Of a DNA stretch of 48,677 nucleotides, positions 7,952 to 16,077 are shown piece by piece. The first letter of the stretch is position 1, and the number at the start of each line of letters is the position of its first letter. The position numbers were made by a program, and so were the translations under genes. This DNA comes from an uncultured Ruminococcus sp. (GTDB lineage Bacteria; Bacillota; Clostridia; Oscillospirales; Acutalibacteraceae), in contig CACZCM010000001.1 of the NCBI GenBank assembly GCA_902779615.1, forward strand, positions 1 through 48,677, given 5' to 3'. The notes under the pieces are model-generated. The model worked only from the letters and a program-made list of their open reading frames with translations. It had not been told where the DNA came from and searched no databases.

Positions 7952-9358
7952 TCAAGATGCCTTCTTGCCATACTTCGCAAGAGATTCTGTTATTCTCTTG
8001 TTCTTGGAAAGACCAACGCTGAAGCGGAGAACTTCAAGTGCGTCACCGGAAGTGATAGTACCGTCTTCGTCGATATCAGCGATCTTCTTGTTATCATCAG
8101 TTGTCTTCACAAGACCTGCGCTCATGCGGAGGATCGTGAGTGCGTCTGCGGACAGGATCTCGCCGTCCTTATCCATATCGCCTACTACGAAACCGTCATC
8201 GGGCTTCGGCTCGGGCTTGGGTTCGGGCTGCGGCTCAGGCTTGGGCTCGGGCTGCGGCTCAGGCTTGGGCTCGGGCTTAGGCTCGGGCTTATCAGGAGTT
8301 GCTGTCTTGTGTGTGCCCTCAGGAACATCGATCTTTGTGAATGTATCTGCTGCATCCAAACCTGCGCTGATGATCTTAACAGGTGCAGAACCGTCATTCG
8401 GGATAACACTCAGTGTCTCGCACTTACCTGTGATACCGAGATCGTCGGTATTCTTCTTAACCTTGAACTGTACTGTAAAGAGGTCTACCGGCTCACCGGT
8501 TGTGTCGTTTGTAAGACCTTCTGCTGCGATCACACCGATTCTAACAGTGCCAGCCTCATCAACATTAGCAACCGTCATAGGATCTGATGTGGATTCTGCG
8601 AGGTTTTTGCTGTCTGTTACCTCAACAAGTTCGGGATCGAATGTGATAACATAGTTGTAACTGCCAACCTTACCTTCTGTAACGTTGCCGATCTTAACTG
8701 CTACGTCAACGAGATCGCCCTCAACGTATGCTGTATCAGGAGTTTCAACAGGCTGCGGCTCCGGCTCGGGAGTTGTGAAGTAAGAACCGTAGTACTGCTC
8801 GTTATCCTTGTAGCTGTCAAGTGTGAACCATGCGCCGTTTGTTGTGATCGCGCCGCTGAATTCGTTAACTGTCTTGTCATTGTTGTCAAGAACAAAGATC
8901 CAGCCGTCGAAGTTCTCTGTTACGAGTGTTTCGTCATAAGGACAATCCTCATCGTAGCCCTCTGTGTTGATGTTTACTGTCTGATGTGCTACTGCTGCGA
9001 GTTCGGGATCTGCAGGGTTGCCTGCGTCTACAAATGCATTAAAGATAACAGTGGATGTCTCGGGGGACACTTCGATCTTGAATACATTCTCGCCTACTTC
9101 GGGTGCTGCTGTCATTTCAACGCCCGGCCATGATGCAGGTTCGCTCGGCTGCCACCAGTATGCGCCAACTGATTCGTTAGATGCGCCTGCGTCTGTCTTG
9201 AAGTAATTGTCCGGAGCAAGGAAGTAGTAGGTGTACATATCATCGCCGCTTGTCTTCGCATTTACTTCAACAGCAAATGCCGGAGAAGCTGCGGCTGCAC
9301 CGACTGTCATGCTCAGCAGCAGGGCTGTTAGTGCCTTTGCGCTTTTCTTGCGTGTCAT
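7952..9358 (-). CDS. secreted protein: putative starch-binding module, cohesin, dockerin
   Basis: A 468-residue secreted modular protein. A signal peptide (to about SPAFA) is followed by a module at about 30-185 rich in aromatic residues (TYYFLAPDNYF, VGAYWWQPSEPASWPGVEM) that looks like a carbohydrate-binding domain, perhaps related to starch-binding CBM25/26. Residues about 205-345 resemble a cohesin (VDVAVKIGNV, YNYVITFDPELVEV, GEPVDLFTVQFKVK). A Pro-Glu-Lys linker (PEPKPEPQPEP) leads to a type I-like dockerin with two calcium-loop repeats (DMDKDGEILSADALTILR and DIDEDGTITSGDALEVLR). AAAGGAGATG precedes the ATG at 9358. A close paralogue without dockerin lies at 37192-38586. The cohesin and dockerin calls are good; the ligand of the first module is inferred. 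Confidence 0.85.
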   Translation of the reverse strand: MTRKKSAKALTALLLSMTVGAAAASPAFAVEVNAKTSGDDMYTYYFLAPDNYFKTDAGASNESVGAYWWQPSEPASWPGVEMTAAPEVGENVFKIEVSPETSTVIFNAFVDAGNPADPELAAVAHQTVNINTEGYDEDCPYDETLVTENFDGWIFVLDNNDKTVNEFSGAITTNGAWFTLDSYKDNEQYYGSYFTTPEPEPQPVETPDTAYVEGDLVDVAVKIGNVTEGKVGSYNYVITFDPELVEVTDSKNLAESTSDPMTVANVDEAGTVRIGVIAAEGLTNDTTGEPVDLFTVQFKVKKNTDDLGITGKCETLSVIPNDGSAPVKIISAGLDAADTFTKIDVPEGTHKTATPDKPEPKPEPKPEPQPEPKPEPQPEPKPEPKPDDGFVVGDMDKDGEILSADALTILRMSAGLVKTTDDNKKIADIDEDGTITSGDALEVLRFSVGLSKNKRITESLAKYGKKAS

Positions 9359-9460
9359 TAAATTACATCTCCTTTTAAATTTCTTTCTAAACAGGACCAA
9401 TTCACCAAAAGAACTTAAAACCCCGAATAAAGTTTAGTGAATGATCCAATTTCAATTACT

Positions 9461-9489
9461 ATTGTAACATAGATCACGAAGAATTTCAA
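9461..9489 (-). promoter_or_regulatory. promoter of the cohesin-dockerin gene
   Basis: On the minus strand TTGAAA and TACAAT are separated by 17 bases, leaving a leader of about 95 bases. Confidence 0.65.
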
Positions 9490-9629
9490 GTTAATATTAA
9501 CGTTATTATTCACAATTTTTTTCGTGAAAAATGATAATAATTAACAAAGAAATTTTTTTGTTCTCCGTTTTTGCACATTGAAACGTAAAAAATAAAATAG
9601 GAACGACAAAACCGCCGTCCCTATAAATG

Positions 9630-10010
9630 TTATTTTGAGTTTGCTTTCGCCTGAAACTTTTCGTTATCAACAATAAATCTCTCGTGAATTCCGCAGGCGA
9701 TCTCTCCGCAGTCGTCGGCTGCCGTTATATCAAAAACAAGTCGGCGGCGGTCGATCTCGGTAAGCTTTACCGTACAGGTGACAGTTTTACCTACAGGAGT
9801 AGGCGCGGTATGTTGGATATTGATGAGCGTACCGACAGTCCCCATACCGTCTTCAAGGTACTGCGAAACAGCTCTCCACGCCGTTTCTTCCACAAGCGCG
9901 ATCACGGCAGGAGTTGCCAGAACATCCAGCTCTCCGCTGCCTGCCTTTCTCGCCGTCATGTCTTCCGTTACTATTCTTGACATCGTATTTGTTATTCCAA
10001 CATTCAGCAT
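9630..10010 (-). CDS. FlK-like hotdog thioesterase
   Basis: A 126-residue single hotdog-fold protein like fluoroacetyl-CoA thioesterase FlK and its many clostridial relatives. Visible signs are LATPAVIALVEETAWRAV (the helix carrying the conserved Glu), GMGTVGTLINIQHTAPTPVG (active-site strand with Thr and His), and the closing CGIHERFIVD. The natural acyl-CoA substrate is unknown. Its ATG overlaps the end of the aminotransferase gene by 7 bases, with GGAGG inside that gene, so the two are translationally coupled. It is the last gene of the DUF3737-lyase-thioesterase operon. Confidence 0.8.
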   Translation of the reverse strand: MLNVGITNTMSRIVTEDMTARKAGSGELDVLATPAVIALVEETAWRAVSQYLEDGMGTVGTLINIQHTAPTPVGKTVTCTVKLTEIDRRRLVFDITAADDCGEIACGIHERFIVDNEKFQAKANSK

Positions 10011-11176
10011 AAAACATCCTCCCCTGCCGCATTAACAGCTCTCCCGAGCCTTCTCAGCCCTTCATGCACGCTTTCTCTCGGCGCTGCAATATTCATTCTC
10101 AAAAATCCGGAACCGCTTTTGCCGTAATGCGATCCCGCCGTCAGAAACAGCTTTCCCTCTTTTCTGATGTGGTCAGCAAGCTTATCGGTATTTTGGGTCA
10201 AACGTGTGCAGTCAAGCCACAAAAGGTATGTGGCGTGTGACTCAGCGACGCTCATTTCGGGAATATTTTCCCCGAGATATCTAATCACAAGCCGCTTGTT
10301 TTCATATATATAGCTTCTCAGCTCGTCAAGCCACTTTTCTCCTTCGTTGAACGCCGCTATGGCAGCGGGAACAGCCAGTACATTCGGCTCCGCCACCTCG
10401 TCTGTATTGATGCCTCGCCACACCTTGTGATACAGAGTCTTATTCAGCACATATATCGCAGCCGTCTGTATCCCCGCAAGATTAAACGTCTTTGTGGGCG
10501 CAAGGCAGGTTATGCTGATATCGCTAAGCTCCTCGGGCAGGCTGACAAACGGCGTGTACTCAAGCCCGGGGTCACAGAGGTCGCAGTGTATTTCATCGGA
10601 AATAATAATGACATCATGCTTTTTACACAGAGTACCTATCTTCTCCAATGTTTCTTTATCCCAGATATTTCCTGTGGGATTATGCGGGTTGCAGAGTATC
10701 ATAAATGACGTCTGAGGATCGGCGAGCATTTTGTCCAGCCGAGCAAAGTCGATCGAATATTTATTTCCGTCATATATCATATCACACTGCACAGCGCGGC
10801 AGCCGTTGTTTGCGATCGAATTAAAAAACGTATTGTACACGGGAGTCAGCATCAGAACGTTTTCATTCGGCGTTGTAAGCTTTCGCACTATACTTGATAC
10901 AGCGGGTATAACGCCGGTGCAGAACATCAATGAATCCCGCCTCAGCGTGACATGATGACGTTTTTGCCACCACGATATATACGAATCATACCATTCGTCA
11001 GGCACAATATTATATCCGTAAATGCCGTGATCGATACGCCTGCGCAGCGCGGCGATTATTTCGGGAGCCGTTTGAAGATCCATATCGGCAACCCACATAG
11101 GCAGCTCCCCATCGGGCACATCCCATTTCAGAGAATAAGTGCCGCTTCTGTTAATCAATTTGTCAAAATCATACAT
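10004..11176 (-). CDS. PatB/MalY-family PLP C-S lyase or aminotransferase
   Basis: A 390-residue fold-type I PLP enzyme of the MalY/PatB group, which cleaves cystathionine or other cysteine conjugates. Signs are RSGTYSLKWD at the N-terminus, DMDLQTAPEIIAALRRR, ILCNPHNPTGNIW, ISDEIHCDLCD (PLP-binding Asp), and the lysine motif CLAPTKTFNLAG. The family's final motif GFLRMNIAAPR supplies the carboxylate-binding Arg. AGGAG lies 9 bases before the ATG at 11176, inside the end of the upstream DUF3737 gene, whose stop is four bases away. Substrate choice (cystathionine or aminotransferase activity) cannot be decided. Confidence 0.85.
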   Translation of the reverse strand: MYDFDKLINRSGTYSLKWDVPDGELPMWVADMDLQTAPEIIAALRRRIDHGIYGYNIVPDEWYDSYISWWQKRHHVTLRRDSLMFCTGVIPAVSSIVRKLTTPNENVLMLTPVYNTFFNSIANNGCRAVQCDMIYDGNKYSIDFARLDKMLADPQTSFMILCNPHNPTGNIWDKETLEKIGTLCKKHDVIIISDEIHCDLCDPGLEYTPFVSLPEELSDISITCLAPTKTFNLAGIQTAAIYVLNKTLYHKVWRGINTDEVAEPNVLAVPAAIAAFNEGEKWLDELRSYIYENKRLVIRYLGENIPEMSVAESHATYLLWLDCTRLTQNTDKLADHIRKEGKLFLTAGSHYGKSGSGFLRMNIAAPRESVHEGLRRLGRAVNAAGEDVLC

Positions 11177-11180
11177 CGCA

Positions 11181-12062
11181 TTACTCCTTGACCCACTCCG
11201 GGTGATCAGACTCCTTATCAATATCGTGACACAGGATCACAGCCGTTCCTCCGCGCTCCTTTTCAATGATCAGCTCACCGATGTGCTTTGCGCTGATGGT
11301 GCCTCGCTTCGGATTAAAGATCGACGTAACAGACGACTTGATCTCGGCGATCGCACTTGAATTTTCGAATGCCAGCGTTGTATTTATCAGTCGGCAGTTT
11401 TTCATAAACAGGTTATCTATGTAACAAAGGCCCTGAAGACTTTCGATAGTGCAGTTGATAAACGAAAGCGTCCTGGAATTCCAGCCTATGTATTCTCCCG
11501 AAATATAGGAATCATAAACCATAACGTTGTTGCAGTTCCAGAAAGCGTCCTTTGAGATCAGGCGGCTGTTGCGCACAACGACCTCATTGCAGCCGTCAAA
11601 AGCATAATTGCCCGACAGCGTCATGTATTTTACTTCCATGTTCTCGCAGTTCATTCCGAAATAATCGCCTTTTACATTTACGTTTTCGACCTTTACGTCC
11701 TTGCAGTTCCAGAGTGTTTCATCTGCATTGAGCATCGAAGTATCTTTGATGACGAGTCCCGCGCACCGTCTGAAATTTTTTGGCGACTCGATCATACAGT
11801 TGTCCACAACGACATTATTGCTGTACCACACTCCCGCTCTCGCCTCGGGATAGAACATCGAATGATTTACCTCGGTATTATCATTGTACCACAGCGGGTA
11901 TTTCCATTTAAAAAAAGAGTTTTCCAACGTAATGTTCTCACATTCCTTCAGCGGCGATTCTCCGTCTTCAAATACGCAGTCGATCAGCTTCAGCTTTCGC
12001 ATACCAAACAATGCGCGCTCGCCTGCGAATGTCTTCGCTTCAAATGTTGTTATTCCCCTCAC
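11181..12062 (-). CDS. DUF3737 right-handed beta-helix protein
   Basis: A 293-residue protein of the DUF3737 family. It is built of repeating rungs in which Asn-rich or Cys-containing turns recur (ENITLENSFFKWKYPLWY, NNVVVDNCMIESPKNFRR, ETLWNCKDVKVENVNVKG), as expected of a parallel beta-helix. The biochemical function is unknown; no signal peptide is seen, so it is probably cytoplasmic. I chose the GTG at 12062 because AAAGGAG stands 10 bases before it and family members begin just before the ERALF motif; a longer ATG frame to 12107 lacks a ribosome site. It is the first gene of its operon. Confidence 0.8.
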   Translation of the reverse strand: MRGITTFEAKTFAGERALFGMRKLKLIDCVFEDGESPLKECENITLENSFFKWKYPLWYNDNTEVNHSMFYPEARAGVWYSNNVVVDNCMIESPKNFRRCAGLVIKDTSMLNADETLWNCKDVKVENVNVKGDYFGMNCENMEVKYMTLSGNYAFDGCNEVVVRNSRLISKDAFWNCNNVMVYDSYISGEYIGWNSRTLSFINCTIESLQGLCYIDNLFMKNCRLINTTLAFENSSAIAEIKSSVTSIFNPKRGTISAKHIGELIIEKERGGTAVILCHDIDKESDHPEWVKE

Positions 12063-12144
12063 AATCAAACTCTCCTTTGGGTTAAAATTAACTGAAACCT
12101 CCCGCATGATCGAAGATCAAAAGACTGTTTCAAATCGGATCTTC

Positions 12145-12247
12145 ATTAAAAAGCCCTGCTTTCGGCAGAGGAGCTATACTCCTGCCGAACTAAAGATGTA
12201 ATCCGCCACCTTAGATGCGGGGGACATTTCCCTCTGCGGTTATAATT
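12145..12247 (+). repeat. family B hairpin repeat, diverged copy
   Basis: This begins ATTAAAAAGCCCTGCTTTCGG and ends CCCTCTGCGGTTATAATT, like the better-preserved B copies at 15030, 16078 and 25241, with a hairpin (TTCGGCAGGAG-like arms) inside. It lies in the 578-base gap between the divergent DUF3737 and sortase genes. Confidence 0.5.
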
Positions 12248-12411
12248 AAGATATACTTGCATTCCGATTCCGCTGCAAAAGTCACAAAATCAATAGCCGA
12301 TTTAAAAAGCATAGGCTGCGATTACCGGGAGGTTTATGCTAATAAATATTATTTTACCACAATTACGAAATAATAACAAGTTTAAATTTACAATTTCGAA
12401 ATGAGTTTTAC

Positions 12412-12440
12412 TGTACAAAATTTGCGCGGCGTGTTATAAT
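12412..12440 (+). promoter_or_regulatory. promoter of the sortase operon
   Basis: A perfect TATAAT at 12435-12440 has a weak -35 (TGTACA) 17 bases before it. This would give a leader of nearly 200 bases before the sortase start; I see no known riboswitch in it. Confidence 0.5.
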
Positions 12441-12640
12441 ATCTATTGTATATATGTTCTTGATACGTACAGTCGGCGCTGATCTTTTCTGCAAATCAAC
12501 TAACCATTCGCTCTGCATAAAACTTCGTCACGCATTCGGAGTGAATTCATATTTCATCTGTGCTGCGTTCTCGTTTTCATTATAAGTACATATTGCATCA
12601 TCGCTCCGCATGATATTTTTGTATTTTGAGGTGATAATAT

Positions 12641-13663
12641 TTGAAACGTAAAATAATTGCAATAACTATTCTTGCTTTGGGCGTAATTATGGTCGCATAC
12701 CCCATAGTCGGCAATGTAATAAACGTGGTGCGTCAGCATTCTGTGCAGACCGAATACAACGCCATGGTCCAACAGCTCGAAACCGAAACAAAAGAACGGC
12801 TGAAAAGCGACGCCGAAGACTACAACAAAAAGCTCGCAAATGGCGAACTGGATATCATCTCCACCGACGAAGACACGATCGATCAGGATTATGACGACGG
12901 TTCGGGCTACAGCTCTGCGCTCAGCGTCGGAAGCGACGTTTTTGCGATCATCAAGATACCCAAGATTGACGTTGAACTCCCCATCTACAGAGGCACAAAT
13001 GCAGTTACCCTCGAAAAAGGCATCGGCCATTTGCGCAACACCTCTCTCCCGGTCGGCGGCGAAAGCTCCCACTGCGTTTTGACGGGTCACACGGGACTGC
13101 CGTCGTCAGCTCTTTTCACTGACATCAACAAGCTGGAAAAGGGCGATATGTTCTATATTCAGTATCTTGACGAGATCCACGCATACAGGGTAGATCAAAC
13201 TAAGATCGTTGAACCGACCGACAGCTCCGACCTCAAAATCGTTCCCGGAAAGGACTACATCACACTGCTGACCTGTTACCCTTACGGTATCAACTCCCAC
13301 CGTTTGCTTGTTCGAGGCGAACGAACAGCATTCAACGGCGAGATCATTTTCGGCAGCGACGGCAGCGTTAAACAGATAAAAGAAAAGCCCGCTGATCCGA
13401 ACGCGGCAGAATCGCAGGATATCCCCAAGCCCGACAGCCGAGGTATACTTGACGAGCTGAAGGAGCATACTATAAAAGTAAATGTTTACGGAAAAAATAT
13501 ATCGCTGAGCATAGTTATCATTAGTCTTTCGCTGGTCGTGGCGGCTATCGTGGCGGCTATTATCATAGTCATTGTGCGTCACACAAAGAAAAACAATAAT
13601 ACGGCTGCCTCCGATGATGACGATAGTTTAATTTCTCATACGGATAATAATGAGGAGAACTGA
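12641..13663 (+). CDS. class C sortase with C-terminal membrane segment
   Basis: A 340-residue membrane-bound transpeptidase. An N-terminal membrane helix is followed by an extracellular acidic stretch and the sortase domain. Catalytic residues are His150 (LTGHTGL), Cys212 (LLTCYPYG) and Arg221 (SHRLLVRG), the class C pattern. A second membrane helix at about 280-310 and a basic/acidic tail end the protein, also usual for class C. The DP-aromatic lid motif is not evident. Class C sortases build pili or attach proteins to the wall, but no pilin gene is adjacent. The start is TTG, with GAGGTG about 9 bases before it. It is followed after one base by a second sortase. Confidence 0.85.
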   Translation: MKRKIIAITILALGVIMVAYPIVGNVINVVRQHSVQTEYNAMVQQLETETKERLKSDAEDYNKKLANGELDIISTDEDTIDQDYDDGSGYSSALSVGSDVFAIIKIPKIDVELPIYRGTNAVTLEKGIGHLRNTSLPVGGESSHCVLTGHTGLPSSALFTDINKLEKGDMFYIQYLDEIHAYRVDQTKIVEPTDSSDLKIVPGKDYITLLTCYPYGINSHRLLVRGERTAFNGEIIFGSDGSVKQIKEKPADPNAAESQDIPKPDSRGILDELKEHTIKVNVYGKNISLSIVIISLSLVVAAIVAAIIIVIVRHTKKNNNTAASDDDDSLISHTDNNEEN

Positions 13664-13664
13664 T

Positions 13665-14486
13665 GTGAAGAAATACAAAATTCTGCTTACTGCAGGGATA
13701 CTGCTGTTTTTTACGGGAGTTGGGATCGTAATGTATCCCCACATTTCCGATAGGATCTATAGCCGCAGGATCGGCGAAACCGTCGAAACACACGACCGGC
13801 AGGTCGACGAAATGTACCGCAGCACCGACACCGACGAGATCGAACGAGAGATCCGCGCTGCAAACGAAGCCGACCCCACGCGCGGCTACACGCTTGATGA
13901 CTATATCAAAGACAAAAACATCAAGCCCGACCCAAATAACCGCAAGCTTGACTGGGCGCTAGTTTCTCTGCTGCGAGAACAAGCCCGACAGTACAACAGC
14001 GACCTGATCGAACAGGGACAGTACGAAATGAACGATCCGTTTTCATACGAACAGCCTTCCTTTGACCTGACCGCATACAGCGTGTGGGACAATATATTCG
14101 GTCACGTCAGCGCTCCCGCGATAGATCTTGATCTGCCGATATATTTAGGCGCAAACCTGAACAACATGGATCTTGGGGCTGCGCACCTTTCATACTCATC
14201 GATCCCGATCGGCGGCGAAAGCACGAACGCGGTTCTTGCGGGGCACAGAGGCATAATAGGCAAGGTGTTTTTCGACAACATCGTTTTTCTTGAAGAAGGC
14301 GACGATGTTTATATCACGAATTTATGGGAAAAGCTTCACTATAAAGTTGTCGAAACGGCGGTCATCACGCCATACGACATAGAGCAATGTTACATACAGG
14401 AAGGCAGAGATCTGCTGACGCTGATAACATGCCACCCATACGGCTACACCGACTTCCGATATATTGTTGTGTGCGAAAGAGTATAA
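13665..14486 (+). CDS. class C-type sortase with DPF lid
   Basis: A 273-residue sortase with one N-terminal membrane helix. Catalytic residues are His194 (LAGHRG), Cys256 (LITCHPYG) and Arg265 (DFRYIVV). An NDPF motif at about 123-126 matches the lid of class C enzymes. Unlike its neighbour it has no C-terminal membrane helix. I chose the GTG at 13665: GAGGAG stands 7-8 bases before it, and it follows the first sortase's stop by one base. The ATG at 13650 lies within the ribosome site and is unlikely. The two enzymes share limited identity, suggesting different substrates or steps. Confidence 0.85.
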   Translation: MKKYKILLTAGILLFFTGVGIVMYPHISDRIYSRRIGETVETHDRQVDEMYRSTDTDEIEREIRAANEADPTRGYTLDDYIKDKNIKPDPNNRKLDWALVSLLREQARQYNSDLIEQGQYEMNDPFSYEQPSFDLTAYSVWDNIFGHVSAPAIDLDLPIYLGANLNNMDLGAAHLSYSSIPIGGESTNAVLAGHRGIIGKVFFDNIVFLEEGDDVYITNLWEKLHYKVVETAVITPYDIEQCYIQEGRDLLTLITCHPYGYTDFRYIVVCERV

Positions 14487-14489
14487 CCC

Positions 14490-14547
14490 CTTCTGAACAC
14501 ACGATCCTGCGGCCGGTGTCTGCTTGTTGGAAGCAAAGCTTTTAATT
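14490..14547 (-). repeat. family B repeat fragment
   Basis: The segment TGCTTGTTGGAAGCAAAGCT followed by TTTAA matches the reversed start of B elements (compare 27730-27753). Only this end remains, downstream of the second sortase. The gap 14487-14707 otherwise holds no gene. Confidence 0.4.
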
Positions 14548-14707
14548 GTGTAATTTGCAGCACACTATTACGAAAAATCAAAATACAGCATTAACCAAAT
14601 AAATGTAATACACAGTGAATAATTGCGGCCCATTCGGGGAAAATACAAATACATACAAAACATCGAACAGTATGCCGGCGTACTGTTCAGTGAAAGGAAG
14701 ATGTATT

Positions 14708-14932
14708 ATGCTTAACAAATTATCACTGATACTTCTTATTATCGGAGGTATTAACTGGGGTTCGATCGGTATTTTCAGATTCGACCTTGTAGCATGGATC
14801 TGCGGCGGTCAGACAAGTATCCTCAGCCGTGTGATCTACACGCTTGTCGGTCTTAGCGCCATTTGGTGTATCTCACTTCTGGTAAAGGATCCCGACACAT
14901 CGGATACTCCCGTTAGAGCAATGGGCAGCTGA
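14708..14932 (+). CDS. DUF378 small membrane protein
   Basis: A 74-residue protein of the DUF378 (YuzA-like) family. The signature is LLIIGGINWGSIGIFRFDLVAWI in the first membrane helix and loop; a second helix follows (VIYTLVGLSAIWCISLL). The function is unknown in the literature I recall. AAAGGAAG precedes the ATG at 14708 by about 8 bases. It is a single gene followed by a strong terminator. Confidence 0.85.
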   Translation: MLNKLSLILLIIGGINWGSIGIFRFDLVAWICGGQTSILSRVIYTLVGLSAIWCISLLVKDPDTSDTPVRAMGS

Positions 14933-14969
14933 TCTATTCATAAGTAAATAACTACCGGCTCAAAACATT

Positions 14970-15016
14970 AAAACGCACCCGCAAGTTACACATAAGTGAT
15001 CTGCGGGTGCGTTTTG
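14970..15016. terminator. bidirectional terminator after the DUF378 gene
   Basis: The stem AAAACGCACCCGCA/TGCGGGTGCGTTTT has 14 pairs with A and T runs on the outer sides, so it can work in both directions. Confidence 0.8.
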
Positions 15017-15029
15017 TACTCACGATTTT

Positions 15030-15187
15030 TAAAAGCTCTGCTTTAAACAAGCAGAGACAAAGCCAAAGGCTTTGTGCGTTCAGTAGGGGATGGAACCCGC
15101 CGCCTATATAGGATGCGAGTCTCCGGCTGGGAGCCGTCCCCGACGGCAGGCGAGACCCGGGGAACATTCCCCTCTGCGGTTATATAA
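15030..15187 (+). repeat. family B hairpin repeat, copy 1
   Basis: This is a full-looking copy: AAAGCTCTGCTT/AAGCAGAG hairpin, ACAAAGCC/GGCTTTGT hairpin, GTTCAGTAGGGGAT, GGAACCCGCCGCCTATA, CCGTCCCCGACGG hairpin, and the end CCCCTCTGCGGTTATATAA. A partial A/C-type module follows at about 15203-15275 (TTCGCCAAGCCTTTTTCAAAA). Together they fill the 396-base gap to the next gene. Confidence 0.7.
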
Positions 15188-15328
15188 TTTAAGATCTTTT
15201 CAATAAATAGCTTTCGCCAAGCCTTTTTCAAAAGTCTTGCAGTTTCCAAGGGCAGCGCCGCCGTTCGCAAAAGGCAAAACACCCCATGATCCTGACCTCT
15301 GCCTGTTAAACATAATGAATAAGTAACT

Positions 15329-15613
15329 TCAGATAAGTAAATTTAACACCGCCAGCTTTTGCTTGGCGGCGGCTAAGTGTCTTGATACCGTTGATTTGTT
15401 TATCCCGAGTGCCTGCGCTGTTTCGCTGATCGTTTTCCCCTGCATATAATACAGCTGTATACATTCGTACTGTTTCTTCGTCAGCATACCTTCCAGTGCT
15501 TTGTTAAGCAGAATTGACATTTCCTTCCGTTTTTCTGCATTAGTGCGCCGTTCGTTCAGATGAAGCGAGTACATCTCGTCTATACCTTCGCTCAAAAAGA
15601 CAACATTACGCAC
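15329..15613 (-). CDS. small sigma-region-4-like HTH protein
   Basis: A 94-residue protein with a helix-turn-helix at about 43-88: LTKKQYECIQLYYMQGKTIS, then ETAQALGINKSTVSRHLAAA. This is the sigma-70 region 4 type found in small DNA-binding proteins of phages and mobile regions. There is no region 2, so it is not a complete sigma factor. Its start overlaps the end of the upstream small gene by 8 bases, implying coupling. The target is unknown. Confidence 0.6.
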   Translation of the reverse strand: MRNVVFLSEGIDEMYSLHLNERRTNAEKRKEMSILLNKALEGMLTKKQYECIQLYYMQGKTISETAQALGINKSTVSRHLAAAKQKLAVLNLLI

Positions 15614-15839
15614 CTGATTCCTCCTGTTCGGCTTCCGCCGCCCTCTTTGTCAGCAAGCGCTGCACCGCCAGAACGTCTCGCTTCATTTCGTAAAGCGATG
15701 CGATCGCCCGATCGTTAAGCTCTCTTTCCTCTGCCGTCCGGAATTTTTTCCTGCGGCGTCGGCTGATGATCTTTTTATCCAGTACTTCTGCCTGATGTAA
15801 ATATTCCACTGCCATTTCTGCGTAGTGCATTTGCTCCAT
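15606..15839 (-). CDS. small charged protein, partner of the HTH gene
   Basis: A 77-residue, mostly helical protein with a basic patch (KKIISRRRRKKFRTAEERE) and a Glu-rich end. I do not recognise it. GGGAGG lies 6 bases before the ATG at 15839, a strong ribosome site that supports a real gene. It overlaps the HTH gene. The pair resembles small phage-type regulatory gene pairs, but no other phage genes are nearby. Confidence 0.55.
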   Translation of the reverse strand: MEQMHYAEMAVEYLHQAEVLDKKIISRRRRKKFRTAEERELNDRAIASLYEMKRDVLAVQRLLTKRAAEAEQEESGA

Positions 15840-16077
15840 TTGTGTCCTCCCTTGTTTGTGTTATAGTTTTACGGATGCCTTCTATTTATAACCTAACACA
15901 ATAAATTACATTTGTCAAGGGAAATTTTAAATTTTTGCCATTATTTTACACATAAAATTACATATGAAAGCATTATCGATATTTTGGAACATTCGCTGCG
16001 CCTCGTGCATGATTATCGTCGGGCGAGATATCTATTTTTGGCGCGCCGTGTAAAAAACTCTGCGGCTGTATTTTTCA

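Noticed and set aside
8200..8295. Glu-Pro-Lys repeat as a sequencing or assembly artefact
   Set aside because: The frame stays open, the unit is a common linker type before dockerins, and codons vary between units.
8000..8660. Long plus-strand open frame opposite the cohesin-dockerin gene
   Set aside because: It is a mirror of the biased codon usage in the true gene; no ribosome site and a low-complexity Gly/Ser product.
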